This document shows, one piece after another, positions 17,052 to 25,656 of a DNA stretch of 64,000 nucleotides. How positions within the stretch are numbered: the first letter of the stretch is position 1; the number at the start of each line of letters is the position of its first letter. The stretch comes from an uncultured Saprospiraceae bacterium. GTDB taxonomy: Bacteria; Bacteroidota; Bacteroidia; Chitinophagales; Saprospiraceae. The translations under genes and the position numbers were made by a program. Where the stretch lies: the NCBI GenBank assembly GCA_937928045.1, contig CALFWO010000032.1, positions 86,053-150,052 of the forward strand, in the 5' to 3' direction. Below the pieces are notes generated by a model, which saw nothing but the letters and a program-made list of their open reading frames with translations, ran no database searches and had not been told where the DNA came from.

Positions 17052-19766
17052 TTATTTAAGATTAGCTAAAGATTCTTCCAGATGCTGAATCTTAGCCATT
17101 CCATCTGCTAATTTTTTTCTTTCCATTTCAATAACTTTTGGCGGAGCATTTTGAACAAATCGTTCATTGCTTAATTTCTTCTCAACGCCTTTGATGAATC
17201 CTTTCTGGTATTTCAAATCTTCTTCAAGTCTTGCTTTTTCTTCCTCAACATTGATCGTTTGATTGATCAGTAAGAAAAACTTTTCTTGACCAATAACGAT
17301 AGGAATACCATTCTGTGGAGCATCGCCTTTCAAGAAAGTCAATTCTTCAACAAAAGCCATTTTAGAAATAATATGCTTCAACCCGGAAATATTCATCATT
17401 GCTTCCGAGCCTACCGATTTTTGAACCAATAATTGTAACGGATCCTTTTGCTTAAGTCCTTTTTCGTTTCTAGTTTTTCTAATCTTTGAAACCAAAGCAA
17501 TCGCAGAATCGACACTTGCAATCAATTCTTTGTTATAGTCAGTTGTCTTAGGATAAGGAGCAATACAACAATCTTCCCCTTCTTTTCTTTCTTTTAAGTT
17601 GTGCCAAATTTCTTCTGTTACGAATGGCATAAAAGGATGAAGTGCTGTTACCAATGTACTGAAGAATTCTATACTACGATCCAAAGTTGGTTGATCGATT
17701 GGCTTACCATATTCTGGCTTGATCATTTCCAAATACTCTGAACAAAAATCTCCCCAGATAAATTTATACATTTCCATCAAGGCGTCTGACAATCGGTACT
17801 GTGCAAGATGGTGTTCTATTTCTCCCAAGACTTTGCTTAGTTTATTTTCAAACCACTGTCCTGCTAAAGTATTGATCGCAGCAACTTCTTCACTAATTGC
17901 TTCAGGAACTACCTCCCACCCTTTTAGCAAACGCAAAGCATTCCACATCTTATTTCCAAAGTTCAATCCTTGGTCACAAAGTTTAGATTCATTTAAAACT
18001 TGTTTAGTTACTTTGTCAATAGGCGCATCGAAAATAATGTCATTCCCTGCAGCACCCGAACTTAGCATTCCGAAACGAACTCCGTCTGCTCCATAGCGTT
18101 CTATCAAGGCTAAAGCATCAGGACTATTTCCTAATGACTTACTCATTTTTCTGCGCTGGGCATCTCGAACCATCCCCGTAAAGTAAACTTCGTTAAAAGG
18201 TTGAACACCCTTTTTAGCATCACTCAACAATTCCGGCGCCCATTCATATCCAGCCATAATCATTCTAGCTACCCAAAAGAACATGATGTCCCATCCAGTA
18301 ACTAAAACATTTGTCGGATAATAATAATTCAGTTCATCCTGATTTTCAAAACCATCAAATACAGAAATCGGCCAAAGCCAACTAGAGAACCAAGTATCGA
18401 CTACATCCTCATCTCTTTTCAAATCTGACATAGAAATTTCAGCGCCAAATTTTTCTTGGGCTTGAGTCAGTGCTTCCGCCTCGGTCTCAGCAACGAAAAT
18501 TTCATCTTTGAAGAACCATGCGGGAATTTGCTGTCCCCACCAAAGTTGGCGAGAGATACACCAATCACGAACATTATCTTCATTCAACCAATTGTGATAC
18601 ATGTTACGCATATGATCTGGATAGAACTTAACTTCTCCATCTTCCACAGCTTTTAAGGCTGTTGCCGAAAAGTCTTTCATATCCAAAAACCATTGATTAG
18701 TTAACCTTGGTTCAACGACTGCGTCTGTACGCTCAGAATATCCAACACTGGTTCTGTATTGTTCAATTTCAACCAATGCTCCGGCTTCCTTTAATAATAT
18801 CTTAATATTCTTTCGAGCTTCGAATCTATCTTGGCCAACTAATATTTGGGCCTTTTCATTTAGCGTTGCATCAGCATTTAAAATGTCGATTACTTCCAAA
18901 TTATGTCGCTCGCCTACTTCATTATCATTTTGATCATGTGCAGGAGTAATTTTCAACGCGCCAGTTCCGAATTCAATATCAACATAGCTATCAGCAATGA
19001 TAGGAATTGATCTATTGATAATTGGTATCAATACATTTTTTCCAACCAAATCCTTATAGCGATCATCATCGGGATGGACAGCAATCGCTGAATCCGCCAT
19101 AATCGTTTCAGGTCTTGTAGTGGCAATTACCAAATATTGATCTTCTGTTCCTTCTATTTTATATTGAATATGAAAAAGGTTTGAATTGGCTTCACGATGA
19201 ATCACTTCCTCATTTGATAAAGCGGTAAGCGCAACTGGATCCCAGTTTGTCATTCTTAGACCACGATAAATCTTTCCTTTTTTATGTAAGTCAACAAAAA
19301 CCTTAACTACCGCTTTTGAAAGACTTTCATCCATCGTAAATTTGGTTCTATCCCAATCGCATGAAGCACCAAGCTTTTTCAATTGGTCTAGAATGATTCC
19401 ACCGTATTTGTCCTTCCAATCAAAAGCATGTTTCAAAAATGCTTCTCGACCAATATCCGTTTTTTTGATTCCTTGCTCTCTTAGCAACTTGACAACTTTG
19501 GCTTCTGTAGCAATAGAAGCATGGTCAGTTCCAGGAACCCAACAGGCATTTTTCCCATTCTGACGAGCATGTCTCATCAAAATGTCTTGAATTGTAATAT
19601 TAAGCATATGTCCCATATGCAGGACACCGGTTACATTAGGCGGAGGGATCACAATAGAAAAAGGCTCACGCTCATCTGGGACAGATTTGAAATACTGCTT
19701 AGATTCCCAATGCTTATACCACTTACTTTCTTTCTCCTGTGGTTGATACCTTGCCGCTAATTCCAT
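17052..19766 (-). CDS. valS: Valyl-tRNA synthetase
   Basis: The enzyme charges tRNA-Val in the cytoplasm. The 904-residue class I synthetase has the HIGH motif as HMGH at residues 50-53, 'WVPGTDHASIATE' just after it, the editing domain with 'ATTRPETIMADSAIAVHP', the tRNA-synthetase signature 'WCISRQLWWGQQIPAW', and KMSKS at 540-544. The C-terminal ~70 residues form the charged coiled-coil arm typical of ValS. Length matches the family (about 880-950). The start is supported by the N-terminal 'LAARYQPQEKESKWYKHW' block being complete. lysA lies 51 bases upstream on the same strand. Confidence 0.97.
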   Translation of the reverse strand: MELAARYQPQEKESKWYKHWESKQYFKSVPDEREPFSIVIPPPNVTGVLHMGHMLNITIQDILMRHARQNGKNACWVPGTDHASIATEAKVVKLLREQGIKKTDIGREAFLKHAFDWKDKYGGIILDQLKKLGASCDWDRTKFTMDESLSKAVVKVFVDLHKKGKIYRGLRMTNWDPVALTALSNEEVIHREANSNLFHIQYKIEGTEDQYLVIATTRPETIMADSAIAVHPDDDRYKDLVGKNVLIPIINRSIPIIADSYVDIEFGTGALKITPAHDQNDNEVGERHNLEVIDILNADATLNEKAQILVGQDRFEARKNIKILLKEAGALVEIEQYRTSVGYSERTDAVVEPRLTNQWFLDMKDFSATALKAVEDGEVKFYPDHMRNMYHNWLNEDNVRDWCISRQLWWGQQIPAWFFKDEIFVAETEAEALTQAQEKFGAEISMSDLKRDEDVVDTWFSSWLWPISVFDGFENQDELNYYYPTNVLVTGWDIMFFWVARMIMAGYEWAPELLSDAKKGVQPFNEVYFTGMVRDAQRRKMSKSLGNSPDALALIERYGADGVRFGMLSSGAAGNDIIFDAPIDKVTKQVLNESKLCDQGLNFGNKMWNALRLLKGWEVVPEAISEEVAAINTLAGQWFENKLSKVLGEIEHHLAQYRLSDALMEMYKFIWGDFCSEYLEMIKPEYGKPIDQPTLDRSIEFFSTLVTALHPFMPFVTEEIWHNLKERKEGEDCCIAPYPKTTDYNKELIASVDSAIALVSKIRKTRNEKGLKQKDPLQLLVQKSVGSEAMMNISGLKHIISKMAFVEELTFLKGDAPQNGIPIVIGQEKFFLLINQTINVEEEKARLEEDLKYQKGFIKGVEKKLSNERFVQNAPPKVIEMERKKLADGMAKIQHLEESLANLK

Positions 19767-19817
19767 AAAACTTCCTTTTTTAATACTTACGATATAATTG
19801 ACTTGACGTTGCCAAGC

Positions 19818-21065
19818 TTAGTTCTTTTCTGCAATTGCAGGTTTTAAGGAATCTATTTCCACCTGATGATGTAGCAAATCCTTCATTTCTTCTCGTTCTC
19901 TAATCAAATGATCTTCCCCATTTAATATCAATACCTCAGCTGGTCTAAACCGAGAGTTATAATTTGAGGCCATTGAGAAACAATAAGCACCAGCATTTGC
20001 GAATGCGATAATGTCTCCCTCACGAACTTCTGGCAACTTTCTATTTACTCCAAAAGTATCTGTCTCACAAATGTACCCAACGATGCTATAAATCCTTGGC
20101 TTACCATTTGGATTTGAAACATTAAATATTTCGTGATGCGCATTATAGAACATCGGGCGAATTAAATGATTCAAACCAGAATCAACTCCAATAAAAACAT
20201 TAGAGGTCGTCTGTTTGACCACATTAGTTTTTACCAAAAAATGTCCAGATTCACTTACAAGAAATTTACCAGGTTCAAAAATTAGGGTTAATTCCTTTCC
20301 ATATTTTTCACAAAAATCATTAAATCGCTTTGACAATTTTTCCCCTAAGTCTTCAACATCCGTTGATATATCCGATTCTCGATATGGAACCTTAAATCCT
20401 GAACCAAAATCGATGAAGGAAAGTTCCTTGAAGTTATCCGCGGCAGACAGTAATATTTCTGCTCCCCTAAGAAATACTTCGGCATCTAAAATATTAGAAC
20501 CTGTATGCATGTGCAATCCTTCTACATTAATGCCGGTCGTTTTTACCACTCTGACTACATGTGGAATTTGATGAATCGAAATTCCGAATTTAGAATCGAT
20601 ATGACCAACAGATATTTTTGAAGATCCTCCTGCCATAATGTGAGGATTGACCCTTATGCAAACTGGAATTTCTGGATGTAAATGTCCAAATTGCTCGAGA
20701 ATCGATATGTTGTCAATATTTATTTTTACCCCTAACTGAACGGCTTCAGTAATTTCCTCCATCGAAACACAATTCGGTGTGTACATGATATCTTGAGGAG
20801 CGAATCCGGCATGTAATCCCAAATGAACCTCCTGAATACTTACGGTATCCAATCCACTTCCCAGTTGCTTTAAATAACGAAGGATATTTACATTCGTTAG
20901 AGCTTTACAAGCATAATTGATTCTAATCTTTGGCACTTTGAAAGCAGTTAACATCCGTTTATATTGAAATTCGATCCTTTCAGCGTTATAAACGTATAAT
21001 GGAGCACCGTACTTTTCAACTAACGAAACGGGATCCAGCTTTTGGATAGCATCTTGAATAGCCAT
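19818..21065 (-). CDS. lysA: Diaminopimelate decarboxylase
   Basis: The enzyme decarboxylates meso-diaminopimelate to lysine, the last step of lysine synthesis, using pyridoxal phosphate. The 415-residue fold-type III protein has Lys54 in 'YACKALTN' as the expected cofactor lysine, the 'HTGSNI' motif, the phosphate-binding 'DFGSGFKVPY', the active-site 'EPGKFLVSESG', and 'CETDTFG' near the C-terminus with the catalytic Cys. Length fits the family. A well-formed promoter lies 54-87 bases upstream, so it is probably transcribed alone or with valS downstream. Confidence 0.93.
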   Translation of the reverse strand: MAIQDAIQKLDPVSLVEKYGAPLYVYNAERIEFQYKRMLTAFKVPKIRINYACKALTNVNILRYLKQLGSGLDTVSIQEVHLGLHAGFAPQDIMYTPNCVSMEEITEAVQLGVKINIDNISILEQFGHLHPEIPVCIRVNPHIMAGGSSKISVGHIDSKFGISIHQIPHVVRVVKTTGINVEGLHMHTGSNILDAEVFLRGAEILLSAADNFKELSFIDFGSGFKVPYRESDISTDVEDLGEKLSKRFNDFCEKYGKELTLIFEPGKFLVSESGHFLVKTNVVKQTTSNVFIGVDSGLNHLIRPMFYNAHHEIFNVSNPNGKPRIYSIVGYICETDTFGVNRKLPEVREGDIIAFANAGAYCFSMASNYNSRFRPAEVLILNGEDHLIREREEMKDLLHHQVEIDSLKPAIAEKN

Positions 21066-21118
21066 ATTAAAATCTTTTGAGTAATCTATATGAAAATTAC
21101 CTTTAATATAAAATGCGG

Positions 21119-21152
21119 CAAAGATAGTTGTTTACTAAGGTAAGTGTCCAAA
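21119..21152 (-). promoter_or_regulatory. Promoter of lysA
   Basis: On the minus strand TTTG (21149-21152) lies 22 bases before TATCTTTG (21119-21126). Both boxes match the Bacteroidota consensus, giving a start near 21113 and a leader of about 48 bases. Confidence 0.65.
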
Positions 21153-21313
21153 TTCTGGTTGTTTTTTGCCTTTATCAAGATCGCTAGACACCAATATTTT
21201 AAAATCCTGCATCTTTCTTATAAATTGAAAAGGTAAAAAGGTGCACAATTAGCTAAAAAAGGGAAATCCCGCTATCATCTTCCTCAAGGAAGTACTAATC
21301 GAAAACTAAGCTT

Positions 21314-21865
21314 GTGACAGAAAAGGAACTCATAAAAGGCTGTCTTAAACAAGATCGAAAGGCGCAACAAATGCTTTATGAGCAATTGTCACCTCGCATG
21401 CTTTCGGTCTGTAAGCGATATGTCAAATCGACTCAAAACGCAGAAGATGTCATGGTTGAGGCTTTTTTCAAAGTCTTTACTAAGATTGAGCAATATGGCG
21501 ACAAGGGGAGTTTTGAGGGCTGGGTTCGAAAAATAATGGTGAACGAATCCTTGATGTTTTTAAGAAAACGCAAGCCAACTGAAAATGCTTTTGAACCCAG
21601 AGAAAGTGATGCGCAACAGACACTGAACATTCAAGATGATCTAGAGGCGAGAGATATTTTAAAGCTGTTAAACCAATTGCCAAATGGCTATCGAACGATA
21701 TTTAATCTTTATGTGATTGAAGGATTTAAGCATCGTGAAATTGCTGAGAAGTTATCGATCAGTATCAACACATCGAAGTCACAATTGATTCTTGCAAAAA
21801 AGAAAATGCGAGAGCTATTAGTAAAAAATAATTACCCGGGAATTCGGGCAACCGATTCAATGTAA
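21314..21865 (+). CDS. ECF-family RNA polymerase sigma factor
   Basis: The 183-residue protein directs RNA polymerase to a specific promoter set. It has sigma region 2 ('YEQLSPRMLSVCKRYVKSTQNAEDV' spans about residues 21-45, with 'EAFFKVFTKI' after it) and region 4 with a helix-turn-helix ('LPNGYRTIFNLYVIEGFKH' then 'EIAEKLSISINTSKSQL'). No anti-sigma domain or SnoaL-like tail is fused. The start codon is GTG at 21314; no better ATG is available upstream of region 2. The downstream gene begins 5 bases after the stop and looks like its membrane-bound antagonist. Its target genes are unknown. Confidence 0.92.
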   Translation: MTEKELIKGCLKQDRKAQQMLYEQLSPRMLSVCKRYVKSTQNAEDVMVEAFFKVFTKIEQYGDKGSFEGWVRKIMVNESLMFLRKRKPTENAFEPRESDAQQTLNIQDDLEARDILKLLNQLPNGYRTIFNLYVIEGFKHREIAEKLSISINTSKSQLILAKKKMRELLVKNNYPGIRATDSM

Positions 21866-21870
21866 TTCTG

Positions 21871-23169
21871 ATGAAAGAAGAAAAAGATTTATTTAACCGA
21901 TTTAGAAATAAGGATCACAGCTCAAGAGAGCAGCCTTCTGAGCGCGCTTGGAATAAATTGGAAGCGAAGCTTGATGATCATAATGCAGAAAATCAAGCCC
22001 CAGTGGTTCCATTAAGGCCAAAGTTTCAATGGTTAAAAATAGCAGCCGGTCTTGCCATACTTTTAGGAACAGTTGCCATATTGAGGCCTCAATTGAAAGA
22101 TGCCCTTAATCCAACACAAATGGCATCAAACGATAGCGAATCATTTGTCATAGAAGATTTAGAATATTCTCAGCCCAGTGGATTCTATGCACTTGCCATA
22201 CAATCATCAAAATACTATGCGACACAGCCAAGTAAATTAGCAGAAGGTCGACATGAACAAAGATTACAAATCACGAATCGCAAAACAAGAATGCCAAATA
22301 GAACAACATTGGCAATGAATGAAAGCTTGGCAAAAGATGCCAATACTTTAGAAACTGTGGCGTCAAAAAAAATGAATTCCTCAAATGGAATAGTTTCGGA
22401 GGATTATAAAGTAGCTTCAGCAACTGAAAAATTAGAAATTCAAGAAGTTGATGTTGATGAAAATGATTTAAGTAATACTGAAGTTGAAAACACAGCTATT
22501 GTCGAGGCAAATGTGGAGTTCGATGATGCGTCCAAAGTTACTTTTAACGATGCTGTCACGGATACTGAATCTTTACCTAGTGTATCTACTTCTTCGGCAA
22601 AAGCAGTGCAAAAAAGCTATTCAAAATCTAAGAAAAGAGCTGTTCAACATTACTCAGAAGTGGCAGAAGAAAACCTTGACGCATCAGGTTATGAAAAAAT
22701 CAGTGCCCACAGCAATGCTATTGCCTTCGAAAGTCTAGCGCCATCCGATGTTAATGTTGATTATTTTAAATGGTTAATTGGAAACTGGGAAGCGACATAT
22801 GACGACCAAAGCAATAATATTCAAACTTGGGAACAAAAGGATCAATTTACACTTAGTGGAAACGCTATATTAACAATTAATGGAGCCGAGATTTTAGTAG
22901 AAAGAATGGAGATCAAAAAAATCGACGATCAATTATATTTTCTTAGAGTGGACACTCAATCTGGCGAAGTAATTAAATACAGCTTGACCAGTTTAAAAAA
23001 CGACACGGCGGTATTTAGCAATACGATCATTAAAGATGAATTCAGTATAAAACTAAATACGTTCAATAATTTTAGCCAGCAGAACACGCCTTCAGGGGCC
23101 TTACAAATGAGCCAATTCCCTGGGGCTTCTAACGCAACATTTAATTTTGTAAAAACTCAGAAAGACTAG
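21871..23169 (+). CDS. Putative anti-sigma membrane protein with a lipocalin-like C-terminal domain
   Basis: The 432-residue protein starts with a cytoplasmic region of ~50 residues containing 'PSERAWNKLEAKLDD', the pattern seen at the start of Bacteroidota anti-sigma proteins, then one membrane helix (about 54-71). The periplasmic part has a long low-complexity Ser/Thr/Glu-rich linker (~130-290). The last ~130 residues begin 'YFKWLIGNWEATYDDQ' and continue with an 'E-W' beta pattern like DUF6265 or lipocalin-like domains. Its position 5 bases after the ECF sigma gene supports the anti-sigma role, which remains inference. A sensor role for the C-terminal domain is possible. Its stop codon overlaps that of the converging gene in the palindrome CTAG. 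Confidence 0.7.
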   Translation: MKEEKDLFNRFRNKDHSSREQPSERAWNKLEAKLDDHNAENQAPVVPLRPKFQWLKIAAGLAILLGTVAILRPQLKDALNPTQMASNDSESFVIEDLEYSQPSGFYALAIQSSKYYATQPSKLAEGRHEQRLQITNRKTRMPNRTTLAMNESLAKDANTLETVASKKMNSSNGIVSEDYKVASATEKLEIQEVDVDENDLSNTEVENTAIVEANVEFDDASKVTFNDAVTDTESLPSVSTSSAKAVQKSYSKSKKRAVQHYSEVAEENLDASGYEKISAHSNAIAFESLAPSDVNVDYFKWLIGNWEATYDDQSNNIQTWEQKDQFTLSGNAILTINGAEILVERMEIKKIDDQLYFLRVDTQSGEVIKYSLTSLKNDTAVFSNTIIKDEFSIKLNTFNNFSQQNTPSGALQMSQFPGASNATFNFVKTQKD

Positions 23170-24410
23170 CTGTCCAAAGGATTCTTAAAAGGATTTCTAG
23201 GCTCCCACGCTTTCTCAGGTTTAAGAACATTTAGTATCGAAGGTAATAGGCGATTGGTAAAGGTATTCTGGTGCTTTAAATAGCAATGCATGTCAAAACC
23301 TTCAGCGCCTAAAGATGACTTTATCTCCATAGCGGTCCTAGCATATACAATACTCTCGTATCTCCCGGCTATCCCTTCCGCTAGAATATCATAAAGCATA
23401 TTTAGATAAAGTTGGGCGGTTCTATTCAATCTTTTTTCAAAACCTAAAAAGTGAGCTTCCAACTCTTCCCCATTGTTCAACGTGGTAATAAATCCAACTA
23501 ATTTTTCGGCCTCAAAGTAACCAACAACTTTGAATTTATTCGGCATACTTCTTTTCAGGGAAATAAGATATTCCCTATTCAGATTAACTAAATTAAATCC
23601 TGAATTATCGGCTACCTCGTTATACAATTCATACATACGATCACGATAGGACATCATTTCCTCCAAAGACAATTCTCGTTTAGAAAGTTCCTTAGATTTT
23701 TTTCTGGCTCGCTTGTATCGCACTCTATACTTAGAGGTTAATCCAGTCAAGTAGGCATCAAAATTATCCCAGCGTGATGCCACTTGATGTAAAATCATAT
23801 TGGGTTGCACTTGAAATTCATGGTAACCAAAATTGGTTAATTTGCTACTGAATGAATGATTGGTTTGAAAAAAATCTTTGAGCAAATTTCCAGCGATCTG
23901 AATACCTTGTTTTTCATATTCACTTTGGGCAAAGGTTAATCCGTTGTCTAATATTTCCAATTGATCCTTGTCAGAAAACAAACCTTCTTTGAAATAAAAA
24001 CCATGTTCGCCAGTCAGCAACATCGATCCACACACTAGGGTATGAAATTCTACTCTGCTGGCCACAAGATTTCTAAAAAACTTACTCATAGTTCCAAAGA
24101 ATCCTACTTTTTCAGAATCATCATATCTTATGTTTTGATTCGCTCGAAAATATTGCACTTGCAATATTGCTCCACCTACAAGGTCCTCCCCCTGCTTAAA
24201 AAGTAGATATCCCAATTTTACACCGATAGGTGGGGATTTTTCCAGTGCATTAAGGTAATCTGGTTGGAAAAAAAGATTGGATTGCGGCATAATGTCAATC
24301 CATAGATCACTGATTTCACTGATTGTCTTTGCAAATTCTACGGTCACGTCAGGTATCTGATTGATACTGATGATATTTCCGTTTCTAGATTTGTTTTTAC
24401 AATGAACCAT
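23166..24410 (-). CDS. GNAT / FemAB-like N-acyltransferase
   Basis: The 414-residue protein has the layout of the acetyltransferase group that includes FemAB and BioF2-like proteins: a first domain with 'DLWIDIMPQSNLFFQPDYLNALE', a basic segment 'KYRVRYKRARKKSKEL', and a second GNAT-like domain with 'FKVVGYFEAEKLVGFITTLNNG', 'HFLGFEKRLNR' and 'YARTAMEIKSSLGAEG'. Such enzymes transfer acyl or aminoacyl groups, often to peptidoglycan or surface polymers; the substrate here is unknown. The first ATG gives a somewhat long N-terminus before the recognisable domain. Its 3' end shares four bases with the anti-sigma gene. Confidence 0.7.
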   Translation of the reverse strand: MVHCKNKSRNGNIISINQIPDVTVEFAKTISEISDLWIDIMPQSNLFFQPDYLNALEKSPPIGVKLGYLLFKQGEDLVGGAILQVQYFRANQNIRYDDSEKVGFFGTMSKFFRNLVASRVEFHTLVCGSMLLTGEHGFYFKEGLFSDKDQLEILDNGLTFAQSEYEKQGIQIAGNLLKDFFQTNHSFSSKLTNFGYHEFQVQPNMILHQVASRWDNFDAYLTGLTSKYRVRYKRARKKSKELSKRELSLEEMMSYRDRMYELYNEVADNSGFNLVNLNREYLISLKRSMPNKFKVVGYFEAEKLVGFITTLNNGEELEAHFLGFEKRLNRTAQLYLNMLYDILAEGIAGRYESIVYARTAMEIKSSLGAEGFDMHCYLKHQNTFTNRLLPSILNVLKPEKAWEPRNPFKNPLDS

Positions 24411-24528
24411 TGATAAGGTCTAGTACAAATTGGCAGATTAAAATGTTCTGCAAAAATGATTTATTCGTTGACTAAAATTCAAGAATTTCGAGGAGAAGTC
24501 AAATTTTGAAGACTAAATTGGATCCAGA

Positions 24529-25128
24529 CTAATTTGAAGTCCACTTTCTAATGAGCTGTTTGGCCGCTTTTTCATCTTCCCATCCAAGCAATTCGGTTTT
24601 CCCCATTCCTTTATACCCTAGAACCCAAGTTTGAAGAATTTGTTGTGCCATATGATATTCGGTAACTAAATCAGAAAACTTATCGAGCCTCATTATACGC
24701 TGCGATTTATCTACGGGAATGGCGATGATTTTTGAATCCAATTGCCCATTATCTTTCAGATTGATTACTCCAATGGGCTTAATATCCAATTGGGTTCCGG
24801 AAGCTAAATGTTCAGAGAGTACAAATACATCCAATGCGTCGCCGTCACCACCTTTGTTTTCATCCATTTTAGTCCCTGGTATGTATCCATAGTTTGCAGG
24901 ATACGGCAAAAAATCAATTACTCTGTCCTTTCCATCCTTTTGATCAATTTCAATCTTATTGCTAGAAGTATTCAGCTCGTACTTAATATTTGTCCCAGCA
25001 GGAATTTCAATAACCGCTTGAATCTCGCCTGTTTTACTATTGGTAGGCTCTTTAGGACCTTTGCCTAGCTTACAAGCCGGTAATAGACAAATTAGTCCAA
25101 TAAATAAGCAGAAGATTGATCGAAACAT
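24529..25128 (-). CDS. ppa: Family I inorganic pyrophosphatase with lipoprotein signal peptide
   Basis: The 199-residue protein hydrolyses pyrophosphate, judged from a full set of family I residues: Glu41, Lys49 and Glu51 in 'IEIPAGTNIKYEL', Arg69, Tyr80 in 'PANYGYIPG', the Asp triad 95/97/100 in 'GDGDALDVFV', Asp126, Asp131 and Lys133, and Lys173. What is odd is the N-terminus: a hydrophobic signal ending 'LLPAC' (Cys19), a clean lipobox, so the enzyme should be anchored outside the cytoplasm. Ordinary bacterial family I enzymes are cytoplasmic and lack this. No internal start would remove the signal without cutting the catalytic fold. It stands alone with no clear partner. Confidence 0.9.
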   Translation of the reverse strand: MFRSIFCLFIGLICLLPACKLGKGPKEPTNSKTGEIQAVIEIPAGTNIKYELNTSSNKIEIDQKDGKDRVIDFLPYPANYGYIPGTKMDENKGGDGDALDVFVLSEHLASGTQLDIKPIGVINLKDNGQLDSKIIAIPVDKSQRIMRLDKFSDLVTEYHMAQQILQTWVLGYKGMGKTELLGWEDEKAAKQLIRKWTSN

Positions 25129-25298
25129 ATTGACAAATACTGAAAGAATATTTAAAAAGGAAAGGTAGCAAAAAACATTATCTTGGCCACTGTAAAACCG
25201 AACTACCCTCTTTGTCCGTAGATATTCATTAGAAGTTATTTTGAAAGATTAATTGGGGTGTTTGAAAACAATTGACTGTACTTTAACATTCTGCTACT

Positions 25299-25637
25299 AT
25301 GAGTGAAAAAAGCTATTTTGATCCAGCTGACCTAAAAAAATTTGGCAACATCACAGATTGGCAAGAACCCTTGGGTAAGAAATTTTTCGACTATTATGGT
25401 GAAGTCTTCAAAGAAGGAGCACTTACCGCACGAGAAAAATCTTTAATCGCACTGGCCGTTGCTCATGCAGTTCAATGCCCATATTGTATTGATGCTTATT
25501 CCGGCGATGCTTTGAAAAAAGGGGCTGATGAAGAGCAAATGATGGAGGCTGTTCATGTAGCTGCTGCTATTAAAAGCGGAGCTACATTGGTATACGGCGT
25601 CCAAATGATGAACAAGGTGGATAAAATTAGTATGTAA
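25299..25637 (+). CDS. Arsenosugar-associated AhpD/carboxymuconolactone decarboxylase-like protein
   Basis: The 112-residue protein belongs to the AhpD-like fold, with the redox motif CxxC in 'VQCPYCIDAYS' followed by 'ALKKGADEEQMMEAVHVAAA'. It begins 'SYFDPADLKKFGNI', the pattern of the small peroxidase-like proteins that accompany ArsS. It probably handles peroxide or thiol chemistry, but its exact role in the pathway is not known to me. arsS starts 19 bases after its stop, so the two are probably one transcript. A TTGAC at 25270 and a TACTTTAA at 25278 lie upstream, too irregular to call as a promoter. Confidence 0.85.
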   Translation: MSEKSYFDPADLKKFGNITDWQEPLGKKFFDYYGEVFKEGALTAREKSLIALAVAHAVQCPYCIDAYSGDALKKGADEEQMMEAVHVAAAIKSGATLVYGVQMMNKVDKISM

Positions 25638-25656
25638 TATAGAAAGAAAAGGCACT

